This document shows, one piece after another, positions 50,829 through 60,672 of a stretch of 64,000 bases of DNA (within the stretch, counting starts at the first letter, position 1; each line of letters starts with the position of its first letter). Source of the DNA: Hamiltosporidium tvaerminnensis (lineage: Eukaryota > Microsporidia > Dubosqiidae). Where the stretch lies: assembly GCA_022605425.2 (NCBI GenBank), contig JAKIMF020000004.1, forward strand, positions 679,501-743,500. Direction: 5' to 3'. Under the pieces are notes generated by a model that ran no database searches, was not told the origin of the DNA, and saw only the letters and a program-made list of their open reading frames with translations. The position numbers and the translations under genes are program-made.

Positions 50829-51240
50829 ATTTATTTAAGTATTTTGAATACTGGGGTTATATTTGTTTTATGAATTAACGGTTGGTTTACATAATACTGC
50901 TCCCCGAACCCACGTACCCCTGGATCTGTCAGCTTTTCCGGGTGTGAACCTTCTAGGGGGGGTGCGTTTTTATGTCCGTTGATGGTGTGTGATGGAGCCC
51001 CTGCCCCACTTGGCACCCATTTACTTACATTTTTGACCCCTACTCTGGCTAGATATATTTGCTTGGTCTGGGATGTACGGTACCGTGCCCCGTTTATTGG
51101 TTTTATTTATATCTGGGTTGGGGCATATGTTTTGGCTGGGGTGGACGTGTAAACATATTTGTTAGCCATTTGCCCTTCACTCGCTGGACACCGATGGGTT
51201 GTCCCATCCACTATCGCACGGTTTTGGGATTCTAATATAA
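50829..51240 (-). repeat. SLE3: G+C-rich repeat sharing the SLE1 tail
   Basis: This ~410-base block is strikingly richer in G+C than its flanks (for example GGATGGGACAACCCATCGG, CCCACGTACCCCTGGATC in its core). Read on the minus strand its last ~70 bases are TTATGTAAACC, CGTTAATTCATAAAACAAAT, ATAACCCC and TACTTAAATAAAT. These line up with the SLE1 tail (TTATGTTAAACC, GCGTTAATGTCATGAAAACA, AATATAAC, TTTTAAATAAA). The body does not match SLE1. A 61-residue frame on the minus strand is Pro/Gly/His-rich and not convincing as a protein. No target-site duplication was seen. It is a single copy in this window. Confidence 0.6.
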
Positions 51241-52174
51241 ACGTTATATATTTTTTTAATCTTTCTTTCCTGGTTTAGCATGATATTTTCTAATAATATC
51301 TTCTACTTACAAGTTTTAACTTCAAGCTATTATATATGATAAATATTATGATCGAATAAGAAGCACTAATTCTATATATTAGAGCTATTTTGCTTTACCT
51401 GTTGCTTTGAAAGAAATGAAAAAAGTCTGATTTTTCAAGGATAAACAAGTATACCTCTTTGATCAGTTTTTTCTTTTTATAATTCGTTAGCTTGGTTTAC
51501 ATAAATATTTCATTTTTACCGATATTCCGAATAGTAAAGATCAATTTTGGTTTCGAATTATTTAGGCCTTAGTTCATTATACTCATAGCTTTATTTCGGT
51601 TTACAGTTTGCTACCTTTTCAATGCCTTTTATTAGCTTTCACTTTAAATTACCTTTTAGATTCAAAAATCACTCAAACTTTTCTTCTAAAATTGCATCTA
51701 AGTCCTTATAATAACCTTGATGTAGTAAATATAACTTTAATTATATTAGTTACTTACTCGATGGTTTTACGCCCAATTAAGTATTTTAGCCTCTTTTACT
51801 ATTAACTCTCATCTTTCACGATCAAGCAACAATCTTTTCCTTTCGTTTAATTATATTTTTGCTTTGAATATTTTAGTAAATATTAAAATTTTGGTTTTTA
51901 TTCTTTATAAAAGATTTTACGAGATCTTAAACGAATAGGTTACATTTAAATATTTTCTTCTGATAAACACCTTCCAAGATATATTGCAACTGATCATTTA
52001 AAAAATAAGTTTCAAATTATAGTTTTTTTGTAATTTAAAAAATTTGAAATATAGATTTACATATTTAAAAAAATTGAAATTTTTTGGGAAAATAAAAACA
52101 AATTTAATTTATCTATTTCATTGCTAAAAATAATAATTTCTAAAGTTTAAGAAAATATTTCTTTGAAGCCTTTT
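51241..52174. other. A+T-rich DNA without a recognisable gene
   Basis: Nothing recognisable. A 65-codon frame at 51608 starts with a non-ATG codon and lies in T-rich DNA. Confidence 0.45.
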
Positions 52175-52400
52175 CTTACTTACTTATTCCATTCCCCTTT
52201 TAGATCTCGGTTTCGAAGAGGAACAACTAGAGGTTTTCCGTTTCTTATTTTAATCTGTCGTAACTCGGGATTACAGGGATCGGCCTATAATTTCCGTGTA
52301 GTTTTTATCCCACCACAATATCAGCAATAATGTTTCATATTCTAAATACTCATTACCAAGCAGATGGTTTTTGATGCGGTTATCATCTTTCTTCTATTGA
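52175..52400 (-). repeat. SLE2 repeat, inverted copy
   Basis: Read on the minus strand it starts GAAGAAAGATGATAACCGCA, TCAAAAACCATCTGCTTGG, continues to CCCGAGTTACGACAGATTAA and ends GGGGAATGGAATAAGTAAGT. The short TAAG repeats at the 3' end are shared with the copy at 44535. About 225 bases. Confidence 0.75.
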
Positions 52401-52730
52401 AATATTTTATCTGTAGATTTCTGGAATTAGCTACTGAACTAATATTTTAATATAATTTAATAAAAGTTTAATAACTGCCTGTAATAATCATTACTTATAA
52501 TACCAGAAAAAAACATGAATACAGTACGAAAGAAAAGATATTAAAATAAATATATATCTATAGTAACTAAAAAGTATATTACATTTATCTGTGGAATTTA
52601 AAATTGATTAATCAACTCATTAGGTTTGTAATAAAATTTATAGTTTTGTATTATGCTTTCCCATATTTTTTCTTGCTTTGATTTTTTTTTGTTAGTTTCT
52701 TATTTTCTTATTTTCATATTCTCTTATTTT
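52401..52730. other. A+T-rich spacer
   Basis: No gene or motif is seen. The right end is rich in T runs, where SLE1 copy E is inserted. Confidence 0.5.
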
Positions 52731-52745
52731 ATTTTCCATTTTTTT

Positions 52746-53475
52746 GCTTGAGGGAAGATACTAACATAAAAAACTTTCTGCTTGGCAATGAGTAGGCGAT
52801 ATTGATATATGGATTCCTTGTTTGGATTTTTGGTGGGAATCAAACCACATTATATCTTTGGTTTTCCATGCGAGTTTGTATGAGGAGGAGAGGTCTAAGA
52901 AATTGAGAAATTTTTTCTACGATTTATTTGTAGTTTTTTATGTAACCAGATTGCAGACCGCAGAAGAAAATCTAGGTAATTGCCATGTAAAAACATGGAA
53001 ACCTAGCCTTGCTCACTCGGGTTAGAAGACTTAGCGCCTAGGAGATATAAAAATAAAAACAAAACCATTAAAAGCCAGGAGAGCTAAGTAGCAGATTATA
53101 CCGGTTGGTATGAAATTGCACTGTCTAGGTGGACCCCATATAAGTCTCTGAAATATATCTTAGCTAGAAGTTCATGTGATTAGAAAGTGTGGAGTAAGTG
53201 GGAATGCTGCATGGTTTTAAGTGAACCCAAGGGGGGCTTCGGCTTTCGATGATACTTCACGCAACAGACATTAACGAAATCCGGGCAACTGCCTCGCCTA
53301 TTAATTAGGTTCTACACACCTGGCAGATGAAAGACTTTGAGACGTGGTATCGCAGGGGTACTGTTAGAGTGTTGGGCTAGCAATTATTTATGTTAAACCT
53401 AGAACTGAGTTAATCTCATAAAAACAAATATAACACTTGCCACTGTTCTAAAGGATCTGATATTTTCAAATAAAG
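52746..53475 (+). mobile_element. SLE1 non-coding retroelement, young copy E
   Basis: Full-length and collinear with copies B and F. Direct repeats at 52731-52745 (ATTTTCCATTTTTTT) and 53476-53490 (ATTTTCAATTTTTTT) differ at one base and mark a target-site duplication. The hairpin stem is CTAGGT/ACCTAG here, one pair longer than in copy B. The 3' end TTTTCAAATAAAG lies about 210 bases before the start of the gene at 53686, so the element may sit in its upstream control region. A 67-codon frame inside it is spurious. Confidence 0.85.
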
Positions 53476-53558
53476 ATTTTCAATTTTTTTTAATTATCTT
53501 TCTTCAATTCCAACATTTTTTATTTTCATTTCTTACTTCTAATATTAAAATTCCTAGC

Positions 53559-53628
53559 TTCTAATTTCAATATTTCTTAATTCCAATATATTTTAATTTC
53601 AATATTTTTTAATTTCAATATTTTTAAT
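53559..53628 (+). repeat. Imperfect 14-17 bp tandem repeat upstream of the 53686 gene
   Basis: Four to five units of the type TTCTTAATTTCAATATT with variable T-run length. It occupies much of the space between the SLE1 insertion and the gene. Confidence 0.7.
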
Positions 53629-53685
53629 GTCCCATCTTCTTTCTAAATATTTTTTTATTTCTTAAATTAAATTAGACCTTTAAAA

Positions 53686-54111
53686 ATGACACTTACTAAA
53701 GATACTCGCTTTAAAGACCTTTCTGAAGATATAAAATTACGTCTTTCTTCAATCTACCAACACTCAAGAACTAGACCAGTATTTAGGCCAATTCCAGATG
53801 TATTAGAAGCTTCTTCTGACCTAATGATTTCAATCTCTTCTCTTCCAACCAAACAACTAACAGAAAATTACATGAAACTTTCAGTAGCAGCCAACAGACT
53901 CAAAGATGATGAAAACAATACTTTTTGCCCAAAATCTCTAAAAAATAATCTAAAAAAACAAATTGATTGTCTCCAAAGAGATATTTTTATGTTTACAGAA
54001 TTTATGCACGAAAAAAATTTTATTTCTTTTTTACAGGATATTTATATGAGAATAGCAGGTAAATATATTTGTACAAGAAATATGTTTATAAAGAAAAACT
54101 TTTTAAAATAA
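53686..54111 (+). CDS. Hypothetical protein, possibly Nup58/Nup49-like nucleoporin fragment
   Basis: 141 residues, with normal codon complexity compared with the A+T-rich surroundings. The N-terminus RFKDLSEDIKLRLSSIYQ resembles the linker that opens the coiled-coil part of Nup58/Nup49-type nucleoporins. The rest (LTENYMKLSVAANRL, LKKQIDCLQRDIFMFTEFMH) is predicted mainly helical. No FG repeats, signal peptide or membrane segment are seen. If it is a nucleoporin it is very short, as reduced microsporidian versions can be. The family assignment is a guess and the existence of the gene is more certain. The ATG is preceded by GACCTTTAAAA, a weak form of the CCC motif. AATAAA overlaps the stop. 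It faces the glyoxalase gene, with ends 276 bases apart. Confidence 0.7.
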   Translation: MTLTKDTRFKDLSEDIKLRLSSIYQHSRTRPVFRPIPDVLEASSDLMISISSLPTKQLTENYMKLSVAANRLKDDENNTFCPKSLKNNLKKQIDCLQRDIFMFTEFMHEKNFISFLQDIYMRIAGKYICTRNMFIKKNFLK

Positions 54112-54112
54112 A
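54107..54112 (+). terminator. AATAAA poly(A) signal overlapping the stop codon
   Basis: AATAAA spans the TAA stop (54109-54111) of the upstream gene. Short 3' ends of this kind are usual in microsporidia. Confidence 0.5.
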
Positions 54113-54382
54113 ATTATAATTCTATTAAGAATTTGAAATGCTTTCCTTGTTTCATCCTGTATTTTTATATTTAAAAGTTACTTAAATATTTAATTATTAA
54201 ATTGAGAATTTGAATGGATTTCATTTTTATGGTTTGATATATTTTTTAAAAGTTACTAAAATATTTAATTATTCTTGTTTTTTATATCTTTGATTTATAG
54301 ACAAAAATATATGAAAACAACTATTCTATTAAAAATAGAAATATTTATAAATGAATTAAAAAATAGAAACACTTTAAAAACA

Positions 54383-54388
54383 TTTATT
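54383..54388 (-). terminator. AATAAA poly(A) signal at the stop of the glyoxalase gene
   Basis: Read on the minus strand AATAAA begins at the last base of the TAA stop. It mirrors the arrangement of the convergent neighbour. Confidence 0.5.
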
Positions 54389-55149
54389 TACTTGTTCTGC
54401 TCTCTGTTGAATTCATCTTTCATTTTTCTAAGATAAATCATTTTATCAACCTTTGTTCCTTTGGGAAGACATTTGGAAAGATTTAAAAATGGATTGAATT
54501 CAATTTCTTCTTTAAGTGTTAAAAATGTTTTGTTTTGGATATTTTCAGGAACTTTTTTAAAAACCTTTTCTGTAAATTTGACATTCGTTTTGTTATAATT
54601 ATGTCCGTATAAAAATAAAGTGTCTGGTTTTACTGTTTCAACAATTCTGTCCAAACTTGTGACCATTTTTTCTGGGTTCTCTGTAAATATTTTTCCACAG
54701 CCAAGGAAAAATATGGTGTCGCCTGTCAAAATATATGACAGGCCTGATATATCTTGAACATAAAAACATGCACTGTAAAAGGTGTGTCCTGGTGTGTCTA
54801 AACACGTAATTGTAGTACCCTCTGTCATAGAAACTGTTTCATTATCTTTGAATGTGTTTTTATACAGAGATTTGTGTATACTGCTTGGTATTTTGTTTTG
54901 TATGACATCATCACCAATGGCATGGTCAGGATGTTCGTGAGTAGTAAATGAATAAACTAATTTACGAGGTTTTGAAATGTTAGGTAAACTGGATATTTCA
55001 TCCTTATGATAAAATATTTTATCAAAACTTTTAGAAAGTGCATCTATAATATAAAGAGGTTCGGCTGGATCAACGCAGAAAGCTTCTTCATCGTTGTAGA
55101 ACAAATATGAAAAATTATCTGAAAATATATTTATTGCGACAAATTTCAT
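54388..55149 (-). CDS. Glyoxalase II (hydroxyacylglutathione hydrolase), metallo-beta-lactamase fold
   Basis: The 253-residue enzyme would hydrolyse S-lactoylglutathione to D-lactate and glutathione, the second step of methylglyoxal detoxification, in the cytosol (no targeting peptide is seen). The metal site is complete: THEHPDH gives His71, His73, Asp75 and His76, then His122 in TPGHT, Asp144 in TGDTIF and His183 in YGHNY. LGCGKIF (149-155) and the C-terminal KEEIEFNPFLNL (213-224) match family blocks that contact glutathione. Length is close to the usual ~255-260. It starts directly at MKFVAINIFSDNFSYL, a typical family opening, and CCC lies 4 to 6 bases before the ATG. It is convergent with the gene at 53686. 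Confidence 0.9.
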   Translation of the reverse strand: MKFVAINIFSDNFSYLFYNDEEAFCVDPAEPLYIIDALSKSFDKIFYHKDEISSLPNISKPRKLVYSFTTHEHPDHAIGDDVIQNKIPSSIHKSLYKNTFKDNETVSMTEGTTITCLDTPGHTFYSACFYVQDISGLSYILTGDTIFFLGCGKIFTENPEKMVTSLDRIVETVKPDTLFLYGHNYNKTNVKFTEKVFKKVPENIQNKTFLTLKEEIEFNPFLNLSKCLPKGTKVDKMIYLRKMKDEFNREQNK

Positions 55150-55160
55150 GCAGGGAGTAA
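55150..55160 (-). promoter_or_regulatory. CCC start-proximal motif of the glyoxalase gene
   Basis: On the minus strand TACTCCCTGC immediately precedes the ATG. CCC is at positions -4 to -6 (55153-55155). It is the same type of signal as before the clamp-loader gene. Confidence 0.5.
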
Positions 55161-55331
55161 AAATATTTTTTTAAAAATGAAAAATTTTAAGGAGAAATGA
55201 TTTTCTTACGGATTGGACCAATAATAAATTTAATTTTTAAAAAAATGAAAAATGTATTTAAAAGTGGGATTTCAATGGAAATATTTATGTTTTAATAGCT
55301 AGGGAAGTTGGGTACATGGGATAATAATTAG

Positions 55332-55829
55332 AGAGAAATAAATTTATTATTACAAAATATTTATTTTCATTTTCTTTGTTATTTATTAGAATTTGTAATA
55401 TTCCTTATAAACAGTTTATTTTATTCCAATTTATTTATTTTTGTTGTCATATCTAGCTTCATTCTACCATTTAGCTATGTAAATTTGAAATGGCTTTTCT
55501 ACTTGACTATTGTTTTATGCTTCGGTCAAAGCTTTGATTTCTGCCTTTTATTCACGGTTTTAAATTTAATAATCTTAGATTTTGTTCACATAACACATTT
55601 ACTTCCTTGGCGCGTATACTTAATGAATATATTTCGTATGGTTCTCTTATTTTTTATGACATTTTCTTATGTCTTTCTTAGCTTTATTGTGGTTCAGACT
55701 CGACCCGGTTATTTTTTCCTATCAATTTTTCATAGTTTTGACTATTTCATAAGTGTGTGCAATAATATTTACATCTCTATCTTTACTAAATTTGACTTAC
55801 TACAATGTGCATTGATAGTATGTAATTGA
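55332..55829 (+). other. Long T-rich open frame, doubtful membrane protein
   Basis: About 166 codons are open, with no ATG until 55623 (about 69 residues from there). The product would be almost wholly hydrophobic (FRMVLLFFMTFSYVFLSFIV). T-rich DNA gives few stops and many Phe/Leu codons, so chance is a fair explanation. No start motif or family match is seen. Confidence 0.2.
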
Positions 55830-56229
55830 AACTAGCACATTATGTTATCAAAAAGCAACCTAGTTTTGAAAAAAATCTCTAAGGAAGACTGGTTCAAACT
55901 CTCAATTCGTCGAAATTCTTTAGTTTTTTTGGTTTCAACGATTTCAAGCGAACTATCTGAAATAATTCTAACCTCGAACAAAAATTTTTTTGTAAAAATG
56001 AAAATATCTGATCTATAATTTCGAATTTGGATATCGGTGTTAATTATCGTGTCGATTCTTAGCTCAACATACTTGTTTTCAAAATATATTGAACTGAAAT
56101 TAAATCAGAATTATTTTTCTAAACCCAAATTTTTATATATTTAGAAAGTGTAAGTGAAGAAGTCTCACCACTTTAATATATCCTAGGTATTGTCTAGAAA
56201 TACCCTATAATACATCTTGTAGCAAATTT
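55830..56229. other. A+T-rich spacer
   Basis: Nothing recognisable. It ends where similarity to the LINE begins. Confidence 0.45.
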
Positions 56230-58930
56230 CATCGTTTTTCTTATGGTGGTATTAAGATTAATTAACACTTATCTTTTGTTACTGTGATATATATCATCAT
56301 AGCAGAACATTGGTTTATTGCTTGGCTTAATTTTCTAATTCTTAAGCCAGGCGAAAAAATCACCTCAAATAAGAGCTCGTTTTTTCTTGATAATATAACT
56401 TTAAGGGGTGCCTTCGTATTTTCTATTTCGCTGTATATTTCAATTGGTTGTGCTTCCCAAACTTTTCTTCGTGGCTTTTCTTCAGACTTATATTTTGGTT
56501 TTAAGAAACCTTTTATTTGTGCAAGATGGATTTTATTTGAATTCCCCATTTTTGGCCTTATTGACCTTCGTGCATATAATTCTTTATTTTCTCCTGCACA
56601 ATCCAAGAGCTTAAAGTATTTCTTTGCTTTGCAACTCGACATTATGTAAGTTTCTTCTATGTTCTATTCTAAGAATACTAGCGCTCTTTATATTCTAAGC
56701 GAAAATGTACCTTATGTTTTATCAACACTTCACGAAACGTATTTCCTAACTTGGAGAAGTCAGCCGATTCAAGTCGAAGTACTCTTGTGTGATAGTTAAT
56801 TCACACGATCGCATGTTTTTTTATGGCAGAAAAAATTGCATAAAGATAGTGTGACGAGATCTTGCAACTCTTGCTAATGTCGCTTTTTACTTTTTACTTT
56901 TTATATTTACTTTTTTTTAATAAGCTAGATGCCGAATTGCCTTTTCTTTCTTGTATTAGAAGCAAATTTTACAAACACCAACATCCAGAAGAAGAGTAGC
57001 AGTATCTTTGCATCATTTATCCTTCTTCATTGATTGTTCTCTGGTATAGTTTAAATCCAATGACAGAAAAAATTTTATCTATGCTTTCATGAATCTATAT
57101 GCTAAACTTTTTGCTGCATGTGACTAAAGATCATGAATTAATAAAATTTGATTGGGACCTAGGGAACTGCACGACTTGGTAATGTCACTTTGGTGGTCTT
57201 AAAGTAAAATTTCAGTTTAATAGGTCTATATACACTCGGAAAGCTAAGGATAGAAACTATCTCTTTGGCTAAAAACTCTATCGTTTTCCTTGTTCGTGTT
57301 TTTTTAAGACCTTACTGAACTATCATTTTTATTTTGATATTGTGCCTTAATAAATTGAAGGATTTAATCATGTCAAATACAGTTTTCAATGTATTAAGTC
57401 AAATAAGCATAATCTTTTAAATTTTTTTGGCATTAATTACTGTCGCTATAAAACTTTAACCATAAACTTTCTCTAGGACACATCCAGTATTTATTTCTTT
57501 TCTTCACAATTGCCCACCTCTTACTACAGCCAACGGAATATCTGCTGGGGAAACTCGGTTTTCCAGGCCAAGCTAATAAATTTTGTCGCAAGTTTTCACA
57601 TCAGCATGTTCAAGTTTGACATATAGAAAATTAGGTTGTGGTCAGTATTTCTCAGGGTATCCTTTCTGATATCGGATAAGTAAGCGCATGATATATCACT
57701 CATCTTGTGAAGTTCATCTAAAAATTTGACTTTCACAATAGCCTAATGATATTTAAAAAAATTCTGTGATTCTTGATGTATAAATTGTAAATACCATCAT
57801 TTTAGCAGCTTTGCAGTTTGGAAAATACATTAATGATACCAGAAAAATTTTCAAGGCATTAAAACGAGCTTAATGCGTATCAGATACAAGCAAAATCGAA
57901 TCATATACAGGCCTGGTTTATTCATTCTTGATACGCATTGTGGAGGAACTGGAATTTCTTCACGACAAATATAATGCCAGATTAAAAACAATTAAATAAC
58001 CAACGATAAAATTTACCTTGGAATAACCTCAACATACAATTCACTTTTCGTATGTTCCCTATTTTCATAGATCATAGTTTTTTTATGTAGGCATTCTGAA
58101 TAACTAAAGCGTCAGAAAGAACAATTATACTTCTATGGTTTAAACTGATTTTCGCATAATTTTTTTAAGGTTGTTTTGCTCAAACGGAGAGCCTTTTCAT
58201 CTATCGGCTTTTCAATGATATCTTTAAACGGTACTAGCTCTGTGATTTTACTCCTTATGTTTCTCTTCCCGGTTAATCAAGGCTTCTTTTTATGAGTTTC
58301 TGCCTAGAACATACCTGTGTAGCTTATATGATACGTGCGGTGCCCGAAATCGAACTTATTCCCCTAGCTTTGGCCTAAATATATACTATTCAATCAATTA
58401 AGTTCAGAATTTTACTGTCATTTGATTCACTCATCTGTTTTAGTGTTCGGATCACTACTTTTCCTGTTTTCATCTTCGAATTTCTTTTTTGATTTTACTA
58501 AAACTTTTTCTCTCGGGTTTAGCTACTCTGTTTAGTCGAACAGAGCACCAAATCCAATGCAAGAAAGTGCGATTCCTTGTCTTTCTCTATCCTCTTCTGA
58601 TTTTATTTTTCTTTCCGTCTCACATTGTGCTAACTATTTCAACAAATCAATATCAAAAGTACAGCCAATTTTCTCAATACACTACATTGTGAGGATAGAA
58701 AAGCTATTCCAATGCCTTTTTTCAAATACCTTCTGCACTGAAAGAAAAGCAGATTTAGACTTTTGTTGCTATACGGCTGTGACATGGTGAGTACCGTATG
58801 TAGTACTAATAGGTTCACCTCCGTGATGTCAGTAATATTAATATTTGTCATTCGGGGTCGGCTGATTTACACTTGGTAGTATAGAAGAAGGAAGACGAAG
58901 GTATGGTGGGAAGCAAGTGTACTAGACTAG
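56230..58930 (-). pseudogene. R2-like LINE, copy 2, heavily decayed and lacking the endonuclease
   Basis: The DNA is collinear with LINE copy 1 on the same strand. For example, CAATCCAAGAGCTTAAAG (56600) corresponds to CAATCCAAGAGTTGCAGAAG (2938), and GAAGTCAGCCGATTCAAGTC (56756) to the block at 3099. The stretch around 57785-57840 corresponds to the KAAGIDGIYNF coding region at 4135, and 58300-58350 to 4685-4735. Similarity also covers the 5' region up to about 58930. Its left (3') end stops near 56230, equivalent to about 2630 in copy 1, so the zinc-knuckle end and the endonuclease are gone. No long frame survives except a 126-residue one (56262-56642) in the thumb-to-knuckle region. It is clearly older than copies 1 and 3. 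Confidence 0.8.
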
Positions 58931-59680
58931 TCTGACAATTATTGATTGGTGTAATTGTGAATTATTTTTTAAGGCTCAGCTAATTTTAGACACTATTAGA
59001 ATTCTTTTCGAATCTAGATCTCATATTTTATCTCTTTTAAATTATTCTCCGTGTTTTTTTACTGGCATTATTCATTTTTTAATTTTCATCCCCAACTTTT
59101 TTCTTTCTACACACAAAAGGAATTTTAACTTATTGTTTTTGGAAATGATGTTGATCTAACTAGTTTGATTGATGGCGTATACTATTGAGCCATTTTAATG
59201 CAATTAAATGATTTAAAATGTAAAAAAGGAGGTTTTGTTTATAACAGAAAGTTCAGTTAATTAATACTAGTGTTTCTGTTTGCAACACAAATATCTTAGT
59301 TTAAAAAATAAATATTCTTCGATGTTTTTGTTATTTTTAATTTTTTATTGATCGTTTTTGAAATTACAATTCATTATCATATTTATTTACTCCTTAAAAA
59401 GTCTTTATGTATAAAAATATGTAGCACTAATAAGGGGTATATTTTACGTGATATCTCACTTCGGTATTAGACTTTAAGGCGTATAAAAATGTTTATCATA
59501 TAGATTAGTCTTAAACAGAATCTGAAATCCTATTTTCGTACCAAAATTTAGGGTGCATGTAAATATCTATCATAAATGAATTTTAAATAATTTGTTTCAT
59601 ATGATTATTGTATTTATCTTTACATAAAAATTTTTGTTGATAAAAACGTATAATTTGAGTTGCTTTTTATCAAACAAAGG
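58931..59680. other. A+T-rich DNA without a recognisable gene
   Basis: No gene or shared repeat is seen. Confidence 0.45.
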
Positions 59681-59682
59681 CT

Positions 59683-59760
59683 GCCAAACTTTTTAGCCCA
59701 CGGACCACATTAACTTCTATAAAATGTCTGGAGGACCAAAAGCTCATTAGATTTTATATT
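59683..59760. mobile_element. Possible hAT-type transposon end remnant
   Basis: CAAAGGCTGCCAAACTTTTT, then AGCCCACGGACCACATT and CTGGAGGACC, resembles the terminal region of hAT DNA transposons, where a short inverted repeat is followed by a CCAAACTTTTT...CGGACCAC stretch. I could not find the opposite end or an 8-bp duplication. This is recognition by pattern only. Confidence 0.35.
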
Positions 59761-60344
59761 TAAGTACTGAAAAGCATTCCATCCTCGTTTATTGTTAATA
59801 TTTTTAAAAGAAATGTTAAAAGTTTTTTACAGATGTTAAAAAAAGTAAAAATGTAATTTGACAATATTTTAAAAGAAAAAATTCGAATCAATTACTTAAT
59901 TTTTCTAAGGGGCTTTCGGCTAAAAATTCAATACTTTCATAAATTTGCTGAGGGTTTATTTCTGCTCTCGGCACTAGCTATTTATCTAAAAAAATATTCT
60001 TTAAAATGAAATACTTAAAAAATACTTTTGATAAAACGATTATAGATGATCTTAAGATCATTATTATTACTTTTTACGAATAATGTTAACCAAAAACTCT
60101 AATAAATTATTAGTTAGGAACCTCCATCGCATCAATATCGTAATAATATATCATGCTACCTATTTTCGTTATTTCTTTTCGTTTTTTGGTATAAAATAAT
60201 CAAGAAATTTGATTTAGGTTTAAAAGAATTCGAAATATAAAAAAGCTCCTTAGTATTACAAATCCATTCTAAGAATTATTCATAATTGTAATTTCCTCTG
60301 GATAATTTATTTATATTTTTTTTGGCTTATATAAAGAACACATG
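59761..60344. other. A+T-rich spacer
   Basis: Nothing recognisable. Confidence 0.4.
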
Positions 60345-60570
60345 ACGGAGGGGGATAACCGCATTAAATACTATCTGCTTGGCAATGAGTGTCTTGAATT
60401 GTACGAAAATTATTGTTGAGATTTTGGTGCGATATAAATCACGCTGGTTTTATAGGCTAATCCCCTATAATTTTGATTTATACCGATTAAAAGGGACAAA
60501 TGAGAAATTTGAATTTGTTCATATTCGAAAGCGAGAGGTAAAAGAAGATACGAATAAGTCAAAAAAAAAC
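60345..60570 (+). repeat. SLE2 repeat, copy directly upstream of SLE1 copy F
   Basis: Starts CGGAGGGGGATAACCGCATT, AAATACTATCTGCTTGGCAA, continues TTTATACCGATTAAAAGGGA and ends near GATACGAATAAGTC. The first ~45 bases are also the head of SLE1, and the remainder is SLE2-specific. A 119-residue frame crossing into SLE1 copy F is spurious. Confidence 0.75.
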
Positions 60571-60672
60571 ACTTACGCTAGCAAAAAAACCGGTTCGTCT
60601 GATAAATGTCTGCGATCCGCTGTTTTTAGCCCCCGGATTTATACAAAAATATTAAAATTTCTTCGTAGTCTT

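Noticed and set aside
50831-51016. 61-residue Pro/Gly-rich minus-strand frame
   Set aside because: It lies in SLE3, ends in the shared non-coding tail, and has no start signal or family match.
56284-56649. 121-residue plus-strand frame
   Set aside because: Antisense to LINE copy 2, whose minus-strand reading aligns with copy 1.
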